From the NCBI RefSeq assembly GCF_003201195.1, contig NZ_QICQ01000020.1, positions 1 to 52,214 on the forward strand: 52,214 nucleotides of DNA, written 5' to 3'. The translations under genes were made by a program, and so were the position numbers. The notes under the pieces are model-generated. The model was not told where the DNA came from. It worked only from the letters and a program-made list of their open reading frames with translations, and ran no database searches. This DNA comes from Nitrosomonas eutropha (lineage in GTDB: Bacteria; Pseudomonadota; Gammaproteobacteria; Burkholderiales; Nitrosomonadaceae). Below, one piece after another: positions 44,474 to 52,120 of this stretch (the stretch's first letter is position 1; each line of letters opens with the position of its first letter).

Positions 44474-44902
44474 TTATAAAATTACAATATGTTGTTGGCT
44501 TGCACCTGAAACAATGTCCGGGTTCAGGCGCGAATCGAAGCTGACAAAACGGCAATGATGGCGTACAGCGAGCCCCAGCAAATAACTGTCAATAATTTGC
44601 CAATGACCAAGCATTTGTTGCCAGTTTACTTGTTCTGCATCCAGCAGACTGTAATCATCTGCTACAAATGCATGGGTTGGATGCGCTATAGCCTGTGCTA
44701 ATCGGCTGGCCACAGCAGCCAGTGACAATGCTTCCGGATAGGCCGGCTGAGTCATGATGCGCAGACACCCGTTTTGGGTGAGCGGACAAGAAGCCCAACC
44801 GTGGATGATCTCCTGCTCCAGCCATTGACTGGCACGAACATGATGGACATGGCCCGCATCAAGCAGGGCAATCAACACGTTGACGTCAAGCAAAGCGCGC
44901 AT
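44474..44902 (-). CDS. vapC: VapC-type PIN-domain toxin
   Basis: 142 residues, a PIN-domain ribonuclease. Acidic active-site residues are in MRALLDVNVLIALLD (Asp7), the middle FVADDYSLLD, and the C-terminal VSFDSRLNPD. LIALLDAGHVHH is typical of the VapC group. The start ATG 44902 shares its A with the antitoxin stop (TGATG), so the pair is translationally coupled. It would cut an RNA when not bound by VapB. Confidence 0.85.
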   Translation of the reverse strand: MRALLDVNVLIALLDAGHVHHVRASQWLEQEIIHGWASCPLTQNGCLRIMTQPAYPEALSLAAVASRLAQAIAHPTHAFVADDYSLLDAEQVNWQQMLGHWQIIDSYLLGLAVRHHCRFVSFDSRLNPDIVSGASQQHIVIL

Positions 44903-45147
44903 CAAATACCTTCTTCATCACGCAGGCGATTAATAAGTTCGTTGCTGACAATTACGCCACGCGATGGAAATGGCCGAAAACCGGTTACAGAAGAGGCATC
45001 GTCAGGAGAAGATACTTCGGCAACATGGCCAGCCAGAGCCTGGCGCACAAGACGTGATATAACTTTGCCAACGCTTACATTTTCCGTACGGGCAATTTCC
45101 TTTGCGGCGGCAAGAACATCGTTCTCAATATCTATCGTGGTACGCAC
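44902..45147 (-). CDS. vapB: VapB-type antitoxin
   Basis: 81 residues from GTG 45147, which follows AAAGGAG; the longer frame to 45213 has no such site. RTTIDIENDVLAAAKEIAR is a ribbon-helix-helix DNA-binding start, followed by a linker and a C-terminal tail that would wrap VapC (RPFPSRGVIVSNELINRL). It neutralises the toxin and probably represses the operon. The region 45148-45230 holds its promoter. Confidence 0.8.
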   Translation of the reverse strand: MRTTIDIENDVLAAAKEIARTENVSVGKVISRLVRQALAGHVAEVSSPDDASSVTGFRPFPSRGVIVSNELINRLRDEEGI

Positions 45148-45231
45148 AATAAACTCCTTTGACTGATGTATACGCATCATGATGTTATCACACCATGCGA
45201 TCATGCCACCCAATCTTGGGAGTGCAGGCTG

Positions 45232-46569
45232 TTATTTGCTTCTTTCGAAGTGCAGTATGACGCTGAGTCCCCCAACAGGATGGTTTTCAATCAATAATTC
45301 ACCGCCATATACCTGCATGATGTCGCGTACTATGGCCAAGCCAATACCGTGGCCAGAGGTGGATTGGTCGGCACGCGCACCACGTTCCAGAATGCGGGCG
45401 ATTTCATGCGGTGGGATACCGGGGCCGTCATCCCTGATTTGAATTTCCACTTGATTTCCCTGATAACCGGCAGATAAATGAATGCTGTAACGGCACCACT
45501 TGAATGCATTGTCGATCAAGTTCCCAAGCAGTTCCATCAGATCGCCTTCGTCAATGCGCAGACGGATGCTGTTATCAATGTTCACTGTAATATCCGGATG
45601 CTTGTGGCGATAGGCTTTGGTCACCGTGTTGATGATTCTGTCGATCATCGGGCGTAACAAGATCAACCCCATGCCTGGTGAGCTGCCGGCAGTCGCGGCA
45701 CGGCGTAATTGATACTGGATGGTGTTATCCATGCGGTCGATTTGCTCTTGAATTGTTTTGTGCCGGATGACCTCCTCGTCCTCACCATGAATCGCGCCTT
45801 GCAGTATAGCAAGTGGTGTTTTCAGACTGTGCGCCAGATCAGCAAGACCGTTGCGATAGCGCTTCTGCTGCTTGTGTTCATGGGTAATCAGGGAATTAAT
45901 GCTGTCAGTCAGTAGTTTAAGCTCTCTGGGATAGATACCCTTGAGGCTTTCCTGTCGACCGGATTCAATTGCGGCAAGCTCCACGGAAACTTTGCGTAAT
46001 GGCAGCAGCCCCCAGCGTAATACCAGCATTTGTGCAGCGAGCAGAACTACCGCCATGACACCCAACCAACCCCATAGATCTTCACGATAACGTTCTATCT
46101 GGGCATCAAGCAGCGTGGTATCGGTTATGACGTTGAAAGTCAGCGGGTAACCGCCAGAGGAGGTTTCCCAAGCGATGCCGTAGCGATAGATAAAGTGTGG
46201 TTCGTCATTGAGCAGGATCTGCTCAAATATTTTTTCTCCCTGTCCCAGTGGGGCAATAGCCGGAATAGATTTATTCAATGACGAGATGGAACGCCAAATG
46301 ATCGTGTTGGCAGGGCCGATGATGAAGGCATAAGTATGCGAGTTGACGTGTTCAAATTCCACATCCAGCTGATTGACAGGCACATCCAGTTCGCCGTCTT
46401 CCACTTCGGCATCACCCATCAGCATTAACAGTTTTGCAAATAGGCGATCCTTCACCCCTATGCGTGCACTGTCGTAGAAAGCGCGATCCAATGTAAACGT
46501 AATGCCGCCAATAAAAACCAGTAATACCAGCGTTGCACTGAGCAGGACACGCTGATTGAGCGACATCAT
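45232..46569 (-). CDS. PhoQ-like sensor histidine kinase
   Basis: 445 residues. Two membrane helices (near 8-28 and 167-187) flank a periplasmic sensor domain of about 140 residues. Then follow a HAMP-like linker, the H box LADLAHSLKTPLAIL near 245, the N box LLGNLIDNAFKW, and the G boxes DDGPGIP and GHGIGLAIV. The H box with LAHSLKTPL is typical of the PhoQ/QseC class. It overlaps the response regulator gene by four bases. The upstream neighbours, a PepSY and a His-rich exported protein, point to metal or envelope sensing. Confidence 0.88.
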   Translation of the reverse strand: MMSLNQRVLLSATLVLLVFIGGITFTLDRAFYDSARIGVKDRLFAKLLMLMGDAEVEDGELDVPVNQLDVEFEHVNSHTYAFIIGPANTIIWRSISSLNKSIPAIAPLGQGEKIFEQILLNDEPHFIYRYGIAWETSSGGYPLTFNVITDTTLLDAQIERYREDLWGWLGVMAVVLLAAQMLVLRWGLLPLRKVSVELAAIESGRQESLKGIYPRELKLLTDSINSLITHEHKQQKRYRNGLADLAHSLKTPLAILQGAIHGEDEEVIRHKTIQEQIDRMDNTIQYQLRRAATAGSSPGMGLILLRPMIDRIINTVTKAYRHKHPDITVNIDNSIRLRIDEGDLMELLGNLIDNAFKWCRYSIHLSAGYQGNQVEIQIRDDGPGIPPHEIARILERGARADQSTSGHGIGLAIVRDIMQVYGGELLIENHPVGGLSVILHFERSK

Positions 46570-47252
46570 GCCGATTTATTACATTCCAGTATGAAACGGT
46601 AGCCACGCCCACGCATGGTTTCAATTGGCTTTAATGTACCAGCGGGATCAAGTTTGCGCCGCAACCTGCCAATCATGACCTCAAGCACATTGCTGTCTCG
46701 ATCTTCGTCATGTGGATAAAGGGCGTCTGCAAGTATTTGTTTAGAAAGCACTTCACCACGATGACGCACCAGTTCTTCCAGCAAGCGGTATTCAAATGAG
46801 GTTAATTCGATATTTACACCATTGATGGAAACCTGTTGTGCTGTCATATCCACCGCGATAGGGCCGCATTCCAGCAAGGTCTGCGGGATGCCGTTGGCAC
46901 GGCGCAATAATGCTTTGACCCGGGCTTGCAGTTCTTCCATTTGAAATGGCTTGGTCAGGTAATCATCCGCACCCGTTTCCAGGCCGCGCACCTTGTCTTG
47001 CCAACTGCTGCGCGCGGTCAGAATCAAAATTGGCAGGAGACTGCCCCGCTGTCGCAGTGCCTTGATTACATCCAGACCGGATTTACCGGACAGGCCAATA
47101 TCGATAATGGCGGCATTCAAACGGTATTCCGTAGCGAGAAACAACCCTTCTTCGCCATTGTTGCAAGTATCAACCATGTAACCTGCTGCTTCCAGTTGCT
47201 GACGAATCTGGTTTTGCAAAAGGAATTCATCTTCGATAACCAGAATGCGCAT
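46566..47252 (-). CDS. OmpR/PhoP-family response regulator
   Basis: 228 residues. The receiver domain has the phospho-acceptor Asp in IIDIGLSGKSGLDVI (near 51), acidic residues in ILVIEDEF (near 8) and Lys in LTKPFQMEEL (near 102). A winged-helix DNA-binding domain (131-228) ends RGRGYRFILE. It pairs with the kinase encoded next, with a four-base overlap. It likely controls the PepSY and His-rich genes upstream, but no binding site could be defined. Confidence 0.9.
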   Translation of the reverse strand: MRILVIEDEFLLQNQIRQQLEAAGYMVDTCNNGEEGLFLATEYRLNAAIIDIGLSGKSGLDVIKALRQRGSLLPILILTARSSWQDKVRGLETGADDYLTKPFQMEELQARVKALLRRANGIPQTLLECGPIAVDMTAQQVSINGVNIELTSFEYRLLEELVRHRGEVLSKQILADALYPHDEDRDSNVLEVMIGRLRRKLDPAGTLKPIETMRGRGYRFILECNKSA

Positions 47253-47320
47253 TCAAGCCTCTTGTCTCACAGGGTGACAATAAAATGCGTTGAATTGAAT
47301 CATGAAATTTACTTTGAAGA

Positions 47321-47611
47321 TTAATGCGTGGATACAACCGCGCCATTCTGTGCATTGATCAGAATGGTATGCACTATGCCCTGGTCACTCAGTATTTTAA
47401 TGCGATAGAGATTATCAGTTCGGTTGATTGCCAGCACACGTCCCCTGAAATGTTGTTGTGCGATGGCGATTGCTCGCTGTTCCGAAATGCCGTTTGCTGA
47501 ACTGCCTGCTTTGCTGCGCTCACTGGCTGTATTAGGTCGGCTGGCGGTGGTGTCGGATATTGCAGCGATCATGATTAGCACAACCAATAACGCTTGCTGC
47601 CATCCATTCAT
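47321..47611 (-). CDS. Exported PepSY-domain protein
   Basis: 96 residues with an N-terminal signal (MNGWQQALLVVLIMIAAI) and a C-terminal PepSY domain: EQRAIAIAQQHFRGRVLAIN, then YRIKILSDQGIVHTILINAQ. PepSY domains are found in inhibitors and in proteins next to two-component systems. It is 68 bases upstream of the response regulator gene in the same direction, so it may be part of that operon and sense or modulate the kinase in the periplasm. Confidence 0.8.
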   Translation of the reverse strand: MNGWQQALLVVLIMIAAISDTTASRPNTASERSKAGSSANGISEQRAIAIAQQHFRGRVLAINRTDNLYRIKILSDQGIVHTILINAQNGAVVSTH

Positions 47612-47696
47612 AAACCCTTATCCTTGCACGCCGATAATTAAAATCAGGCGGAAGCAGAATAAGTTTTTAATTTAGATCTGCCTCTCGCCTTTCGCA

Positions 47697-48056
47697 TCAG
47701 AAACGTAACATAAAATCCACATTCCCGGCACTGATCCCCATATTCATTCGGGGTGGTACAACATATACCGGAGCCGGGGGGTAATAGTTGTAATTGTAAT
47801 TATATTGTGATTGCGGGTAGTGTTGCTGATAATAGACAGGCGGCTGACTATAGATGTGCATATGCCCGTTAGAGTGCCGATGATGATCATGATCATGATG
47901 GTGATGGTGGTGGTGCTTATGCTTATGGCGCTTATGCTTATGATGGGAATGGCCATGATGTCCTCTATCAGCGTGCGCCAAGGAGGGTGTTGCCAGACTG
48001 GCAGTCAATAATGTGGTTAGTGCCAGACCAATCAGTTTTTTGGTTTTGACGTTCAT
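47697..48056 (-). CDS. Exported histidine-rich protein
   Basis: 119 residues. ATG 48056 follows AAGGAGA; the frame open to 48170 is rejected. A signal peptide (MNVKTKKLIGLALTTLLTA) ends near HADRG. The mature part has a run with about 24 His in 45 residues (positions 30-75), mostly HxH and HH with Lys and Asp. A Tyr/Pro/Gln-rich middle and a short GISAGNVDFMLRF end follow. The His tract should bind Ni, Zn, Co or Cu. It lies upstream of the PepSY and two-component genes, which suggests a metal-responsive system. Confidence 0.75.
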   Translation of the reverse strand: MNVKTKKLIGLALTTLLTASLATPSLAHADRGHHGHSHHKHKRHKHKHHHHHHHDHDHHRHSNGHMHIYSQPPVYYQQHYPQSQYNYNYNYYPPAPVYVVPPRMNMGISAGNVDFMLRF

Positions 48057-48347
48057 GATATTTCTCCTTGGTATTATTCTTTTCAGGTTGATTCCTGATG
48101 CTACCAATGTTAGGACACCCAGCCTGAACCCAAGCTGAATAGGAAAACCCACTACCCAACCATCGTTCAATTAGTGTAATTTCTATCGTTTTAAGCATGG
48201 CACCCCACTGGAATCACAATCTGGTTTTCCCGGTTTTTGAGGGCACCGTGAACCAGATCACACATCTGAGAGGCGTTAAAACCAGGTGTAATAATTTAGT
48301 GATTCGAGATATCAGGTTTGCACGTTAACTTTTCGAAACTCGATAGC
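48057..48347. other. Divergent promoter region
   Basis: About 290 bases between the His-rich gene and the DUF924 gene, which point away from each other. No clear operator or hairpin is seen, nor any credible frame. Confidence 0.35.
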
Positions 48348-48899
48348 ATGGTAATGAAAATATACACAGAGGTTCTGTCATTCTGGTTCCAGGAAATCAA
48401 GGAAAAACTCTGGTTTTCTGCTGATGCAAACTTTGATGAACTGATTCGTCAGCGTTTCTCCGGTTTGATTCAGCAGGCCGCCGCTGCCGAATTGTTTTCA
48501 TGGCGGACGACTGCGACAGGCCGTCTTGCTGAAATCATCGTACTGGATCAATTTTCGCGTAATGTCTATCGTGATACCCCACAGGCATTTGCCCAGGATC
48601 CCATGGCATTGGCGCTTGCCCAGGAAGCTGTCGCTTCCGGCGCACTGCAGTCATTGAATCAGAAGCAACGCGGTTTCCTGTTGCTGCCTTATATGCACAG
48701 TGAATCGCGGCAGATACATGTCGTGGCAGCAGCACTCCATAAGGATTTTGCCTCGGCAAAAAGCTATTACTACGAACAGCGACACAAAGCCATCATTGAC
48801 CATTTTGGCCGCTACCCGCACAGAAATAAAATTTTGGGACGAATTTCCACGCCGGAAGAACAAGCGTTTCTGAAGCAGCCACTCTCACATTTCCATTAA
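48348..48899 (+). CDS. DUF924 family protein
   Basis: 183 residues from ATG 48348 (ATG 48354 is equally possible). The pattern YTEVLSFWFQE, then LAEIIVLDQFSRNVYRDTP and RGFLLLPYMHSES, is that of DUF924, an all-helical TPR-like family of unknown function. It is full length. It is followed by about 135 empty bases before the integron. Confidence 0.82.
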   Translation: MVMKIYTEVLSFWFQEIKEKLWFSADANFDELIRQRFSGLIQQAAAAELFSWRTTATGRLAEIIVLDQFSRNVYRDTPQAFAQDPMALALAQEAVASGALQSLNQKQRGFLLLPYMHSESRQIHVVAAALHKDFASAKSYYYEQRHKAIIDHFGRYPHRNKILGRISTPEEQAFLKQPLSHFH

Positions 48900-49034
48900 G
48901 GAGCCTGTAAAAAAACTACCTGTGCTGCCATTTCTGCGTTTAAAGTTTGCTCAAAAGCTTCCATTCTTTTGCTAACTTTGTCCTTGAACTGCCTATAAGC
49001 GTTAGGCAACTGGAAACATTCTGATTAATCAGTT

Positions 49035-50024
49035 TTACAGATGATCCAGCGGGCTGATCACACCTTTGCCACCTTTGTTCAGTACATGGGTATAAATCAT
49101 TGTGGTGGCAACATCACTATGCCCCAATAGCTCTTGCACTGTACGAATATCATAGCCAGCTTGTAAAAGATGCGTGGCAAAGGAATGGCGCAGGGTATGT
49201 GGTGTAGCTGGCTTGGTCACTCCCGCTGCCAGCACTGCCTTCTTCATCGCACGCTGCAGCAATTTTTCATCCATATGATGACGTCGCTCTACACCACTGC
49301 GCGGATCAACTGAATAGCTCTTGGCAACAAAAATATACTGCCAAATCCAGTCAGTCGCCGCCTTTGGATATTTTCGCTCCAGTGCATCCGGTAAATACAC
49401 TGCGGCCATATCTTTGGCCAGATCATCCTCGTAGAGCAATCGCCGGTGTCGTATATGCTCATTCAAAACCGGGATCAAACTTTGCGGCAACATTGTTACC
49501 CGATCTTTTGCCCCCTTGCCATCGCGCACCAGTATTTCAGCTCGCTCAAAATCCACATCTTTAACCCGCAAACGTACACATTCCATTAACCGCATACCGG
49601 TGCCATACAGCAAGCGCGCCATTAAGCCATGTGCTCCTGTCATCCGACCCAACACCGCCTGTATCTCATTATGCGTCAGCACCACCGGCAAACGTGCCGG
49701 CCGCTTTGCTCGCACCACGTTGTCAAGCCAGGGCAAATCGATTTCCAGCACTTCCCGATATAAAAACAGCAAAGCTGAAAGTGCCTGATTCTGCGTTGAT
49801 GCCGCCACCCTGCCCGATACAGCAAGATGTGTCAAAAAAGCCTCCACCTCCCCGGCCCCCATCTCCTGTGGATGCCGTTTATCATGAAATAAAATGAAGC
49901 GCCGTACCCACTGGACATATTGCACCTCAGTCCTTATGCTGTAATGCTTTAAACGCAGCTTGTCACGAAGCTGATCAAGTAACTTGGGTGAAGTCGGCGC
50001 ATGAGATGGTGGCATTTTATTCAT
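49035..50024 (-). CDS. intI: Integron integrase
   Basis: 329 residues, a tyrosine recombinase. The catalytic residues are all present: Arg145 in [17 protein letters not shown], His276 and Arg279 in [14 protein letters not shown], His302 in LLGHSDV and Tyr311 in TMIYTHV. An insert of about 30 residues between the motifs, [19 protein letters not shown] then [12 protein letters not shown] (213-251), is the IntI-specific patch that binds the extruded base of folded attC. This separates it from XerC/D. It lies on the minus strand, divergent from the cassettes, as in mobile integrons. It looks intact. No SOS (LexA) box was evident upstream. Confidence 0.92.
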   Translation of the reverse strand: MNKMPPSHAPTSPKLLDQLRDKLRLKHYSIRTEVQYVQWVRRFILFHDKRHPQEMGAGEVEAFLTHLAVSGRVAASTQNQALSALLFLYREVLEIDLPWLDNVVRAKRPARLPVVLTHNEIQAVLGRMTGAHGLMARLLYGTGMRLMECVRLRVKDVDFERAEILVRDGKGAKDRVTMLPQSLIPVLNEHIRHRRLLYEDDLAKDMAAVYLPDALERKYPKAATDWIWQYIFVAKSYSVDPRSGVERRHHMDEKLLQRAMKKAVLAAGVTKPATPHTLRHSFATHLLQAGYDIRTVQELLGHSDVATTMIYTHVLNKGGKGVISPLDHL

Positions 50025-50116
50025 ACTTTTTTTAAATTCATTGTGTTATCAAATAATAAATTTGTTATACACCTTCTTGTGAAGAAGTATACACCGCTTG
50101 CGGTGTATACTGAACG
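50025..50116 (+). promoter_or_regulatory. attI region with palindromes and divergent promoters
   Basis: This stretch separates intI from the first cassette and must hold the integrase promoter, the cassette promoter and attI. The crossover is at G50116/T50117 (GTTAGGC at 50116-50122). Two inverted repeats lie just before it: CTTCTT-GTG-like at 50073-50087, and a perfect 24-base palindrome, GTATACACCGC-TT-GCGGTGTATAC, at 50087-50110. Integrase binding sites at attI are usually weak direct or inverted motifs, so this symmetry is notable. The AT-rich 50029-50070 could hold the promoters. Confidence 0.65.
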
Positions 50117-51014
50117 TTAGGCGAATAGGACGAATGTAAGGAAATAGCTATGCCGAGAGAACCTTCCCCGCCGTCGATAACTGAGACCGCCTTCGATTGT
50201 CCGCATTGCGGGGCATACACGACTCAGTATTGGTTTGAGGTATACGCAAATGCGCGAGACAAAAACGCCACCCCGCATATTCCGGACGGAAACACACGAA
50301 AACGGATAACCGAGACTAAGGACATTCCAGATGAGGCAAAACGCAATTTCCTCGAATGGTGTGACAAGATGGATAGCGGTTTAATCTATCTGGAAAAGAA
50401 TGACGGCAAATACGTATATAGAAATGTTAACAACCTAAACCTAAGTCAGTGCTATAACTGCGACAAAGTCGCTGTATGGGTTCATGGGAATCTGATCCAC
50501 CCAAATGAAAAACTTGGCGTGCTCCCAAATCCCGACCTTCCTGATCACATAATTCGGGATTATGAGGAAGCTCGGGGCATTCTTGGTGATTCGCCAAGAG
50601 GTGCAGCAGCGTTGCTTCGCCTTTGTGTGCAAAAACTCTGCATGCATCTTGGGGAGAAAGGCAAGAACATTGATGATGACATCGCAAGTCTGGTTTCAAA
50701 AGGATTGAATCCACTTGTTCAAAAGTCATTGGATATAGTTCGTGTAATCGGAAACGAGGCGGTGCATCCTGGCGTAATCGATCTAAACGATGACAGAGAC
50801 ACCGCCAGCCAATTACTCATCCTCATCAACTCTATTGCCGATCAGATGATTAGCCATCCCAAGAAAGTCGAAGAACTTTACGGAAAACTTCCCGAAAATA
50901 AGCGTGAGGCAATAGAAAAGCGCAATAGCAAGGTAAAGCCGAGTGAATAATTCGCCTAACAATGCGCTCCTGCCGACGTCGGCGTTAACGCGCCGCCGCG
51001 GCAGAGCTTAGGCG
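50117..51014 (+). mobile_element. Integron gene cassette 1
   Basis: The cassette starts TTAGGC at 50117, which with the preceding G is the exact complement of its own attC 5' core GCCTAAC (50954-50960). The cassette therefore once circularised as a unit of 898 bases. It holds one gene in the plus direction. Confidence 0.85.
50150..50950 (+). CDS. DUF4145-domain cassette protein with zinc-finger-like N-terminus
   Basis: 266 residues. The N-terminus has FDCPHC (residues 17-22) and a later CYNCDK (101-106), which could make a four-Cys zinc site. Residues 145-235 match DUF4145: RGAAALLRLCVQKLCMHLGE then IVRVIGNEAVHPG. DUF4145 is a HEPN-like helical domain found in restriction and anti-phage proteins; HEPN proteins often are RNases. 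A defence role is inference. The ATG follows TAAGGA. Stop and attC are four bases apart, so the cassette is compact. Confidence 0.75.
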   Translation: MPREPSPPSITETAFDCPHCGAYTTQYWFEVYANARDKNATPHIPDGNTRKRITETKDIPDEAKRNFLEWCDKMDSGLIYLEKNDGKYVYRNVNNLNLSQCYNCDKVAVWVHGNLIHPNEKLGVLPNPDLPDHIIRDYEEARGILGDSPRGAAALLRLCVQKLCMHLGEKGKNIDDDIASLVSKGLNPLVQKSLDIVRVIGNEAVHPGVIDLNDDRDTASQLLILINSIADQMISHPKKVEELYGKLPENKREAIEKRNSKVKPSE

Positions 51015-51020
51015 TTAGAG
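50954..51020 (+). repeat. attC site of cassette 1
   Basis: 67 bases from 5' core GCCTAAC to 3' core GTTAGAG. The inner part is strongly self-complementary (TGCCGACG near 50971 against the matching arm near 51001). The 3' core includes the first bases of cassette 2, as expected for a recombined site. Confidence 0.85.
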
Positions 51021-51532
51021 GTCACTATGATTGACCGCGAGGCACGTGACAGATTTGCCCAAGCGATTCGAGCCTTGGTTGCGGGCACCATTACCAATGA
51101 CCAGTTTGAGGACATACGGCTCCCCTCTCTCAACACCGCAGACCCTGCCATTGCGGCGATCTATCAAGAGGGTGCCTGGCACTTGTACTCTGACTTGGAA
51201 GAGCATCGGCTTCGTGGCAAGCACGCACTGTCCCCCAAGGATAAATCTCATGTCGCCCGTTGGGTTCTCTTCCTAAAGACCGACTTGCCATACGAGTGGC
51301 CGGAGCTCCGTGGCATGCGGTTCTTTGCTCTTGGGCTCGCCAACCTGTTTACATTTGGGCTTGCCAACCGATTCTATGCAAATTGGTTCAAGCAGCAGGG
51401 GGAGGTAGAGGTATGGCCATTCATCCGTCAAGCGGACTATGCGGCTGCACTTGAACGCCCAGTGTATTTGGGGGTGGCCTCTAACAATTCGTTCAAGCCG
51501 ATGCCGCTTCGCGGCACGGCTTAACTCAAGCG
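51015..51532 (+). mobile_element. Integron gene cassette 2
   Basis: The cassette starts TTAGAG; with the preceding G this complements its own 5' core CTCTAAC at 51479-51485. Length is 518 bases with one gene. Confidence 0.85.
51027..51524 (+). CDS. Cassette protein of unknown function, ending inside attC
   Basis: 165 residues, mostly helical. I do not recognise the family. It opens IDREARDRFAQAIRALVAG and has ATTEMPT-free, acidic N-terminal half, a WHLYSDLEEHRLRGKHAL centre, and two short hydrophobic stretches near 98-115 (FFALGLANLFTFGLANRF). The stop lies within the attC site, so the last 13 residues (NNSFKPMPLRGTA) are read from attC. The start ATG follows AGAGG of the 3' core of attC1, which serves as the ribosome binding site. 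Confidence 0.65.
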   Translation: MIDREARDRFAQAIRALVAGTITNDQFEDIRLPSLNTADPAIAAIYQEGAWHLYSDLEEHRLRGKHALSPKDKSHVARWVLFLKTDLPYEWPELRGMRFFALGLANLFTFGLANRFYANWFKQQGEVEVWPFIRQADYAAALERPVYLGVASNNSFKPMPLRGTA

Positions 51533-51538
51533 TTAGGA
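51479..51538 (+). repeat. attC site of cassette 2 (aadA-like)
   Basis: 60 bases from CTCTAAC to GTTAGGA. The inner CAAGCCG...CGGCTTAACTCAAGCGTTAG sequence is very like the attC of resistance cassettes such as aadA, as remembered. The arms GCCGATGCCGC and GCGGCACGGC form the stem around a TTC centre. It contains the end of the cassette 2 gene. Confidence 0.85.
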
Positions 51539-51547
51539 GTATCAACG

Positions 51548-52048
51548 ATGCGAAACATCGCGTTAATCACATTGGTTTTGGCACTCGCTGGATGCGCATC
51601 CGCATATAAGCCCAAAGGGTTTGGAGGCGGGTTCAGCGAAACACAGCTGGATACGAACGTTTTTAGAGTGTCATTCCGAGGAAACGGCTACACTCGCGCA
51701 GAAAGAGCAGAAGAATTGGCGCTGCTACGCAGCGCAGAACTTACGCTTAAAAATGGGTTTACCCATTTCGCAATTATTGACAGCCAATCACGCGAGAAGC
51801 ACAGCGCATACACGGCGCCAACGCAGTCATATACAACAGCAAACGCCACTGCATACGGCAATTCTGCCTACGGTACAGCCAACACCACAACATACGGCGG
51901 GCAAACCTTCTTAATTTCAAAGCCGAGCACAACCAACACAATTATGTGCTTCAAAGGAAAGCCTGATATCCAAGGGCTCGTGTATGACGCACAGTTTTTA
52001 TGTGGCTCGCTCGGCAAAAAATATGAAGCTATCTGCGGTGCAAATTAA
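51548..52048 (+). CDS. CC0125/CC1285-type lipoprotein
   Basis: 166 residues with a lipobox LAGC (Cys 16) after a short hydrophobic signal. The segment GGGFSETQLDTNVFRVSFRG then YTRAERAEELALLRSAELTL marks the CC0125/CC1285 lipoprotein family of unknown function. A Thr/Ala/Tyr-rich low-complexity stretch (near 95-120) and two late Cys follow. The ribosome binding site, TAGGAG, is part of the attC2 3' core. It is the second cassette here whose translation signal comes from an attC core. Confidence 0.75.
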   Translation: MRNIALITLVLALAGCASAYKPKGFGGGFSETQLDTNVFRVSFRGNGYTRAERAEELALLRSAELTLKNGFTHFAIIDSQSREKHSAYTAPTQSYTTANATAYGNSAYGTANTTTYGGQTFLISKPSTTNTIMCFKGKPDIQGLVYDAQFLCGSLGKKYEAICGAN

Positions 52049-52054
52049 GGCCAC

Positions 52055-52120
52055 TCCTAACATTGCGGTCGAGAGGGACGCTCCGCCAGCGGGGCGGGCT
52101 TCGCCCATTTTCGCCCCGTT
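52055..52120 (+). repeat. attC site of cassette 3, truncated
   Basis: The 5' core TCCTAAC and an inverted-repeat-rich inner part (GCCAGCGGGGCGGGC and CGCCCAT) are present. The site is cut by the IS3-type element at 52121 before any 3' core. Confidence 0.6.

Larger units (their letters stand above)
51533..52120 (+). mobile_element. Integron gene cassette 3, interrupted at its 3' end
   Basis: The cassette starts TTAGGA; with the preceding G this complements its own 5' core TCCTAAC at 52055-52061. Its attC runs into the IS at 52121, and no GTTRRRY 3' core is seen before that point, so excision should be blocked unless the IS leaves. Confidence 0.7.
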
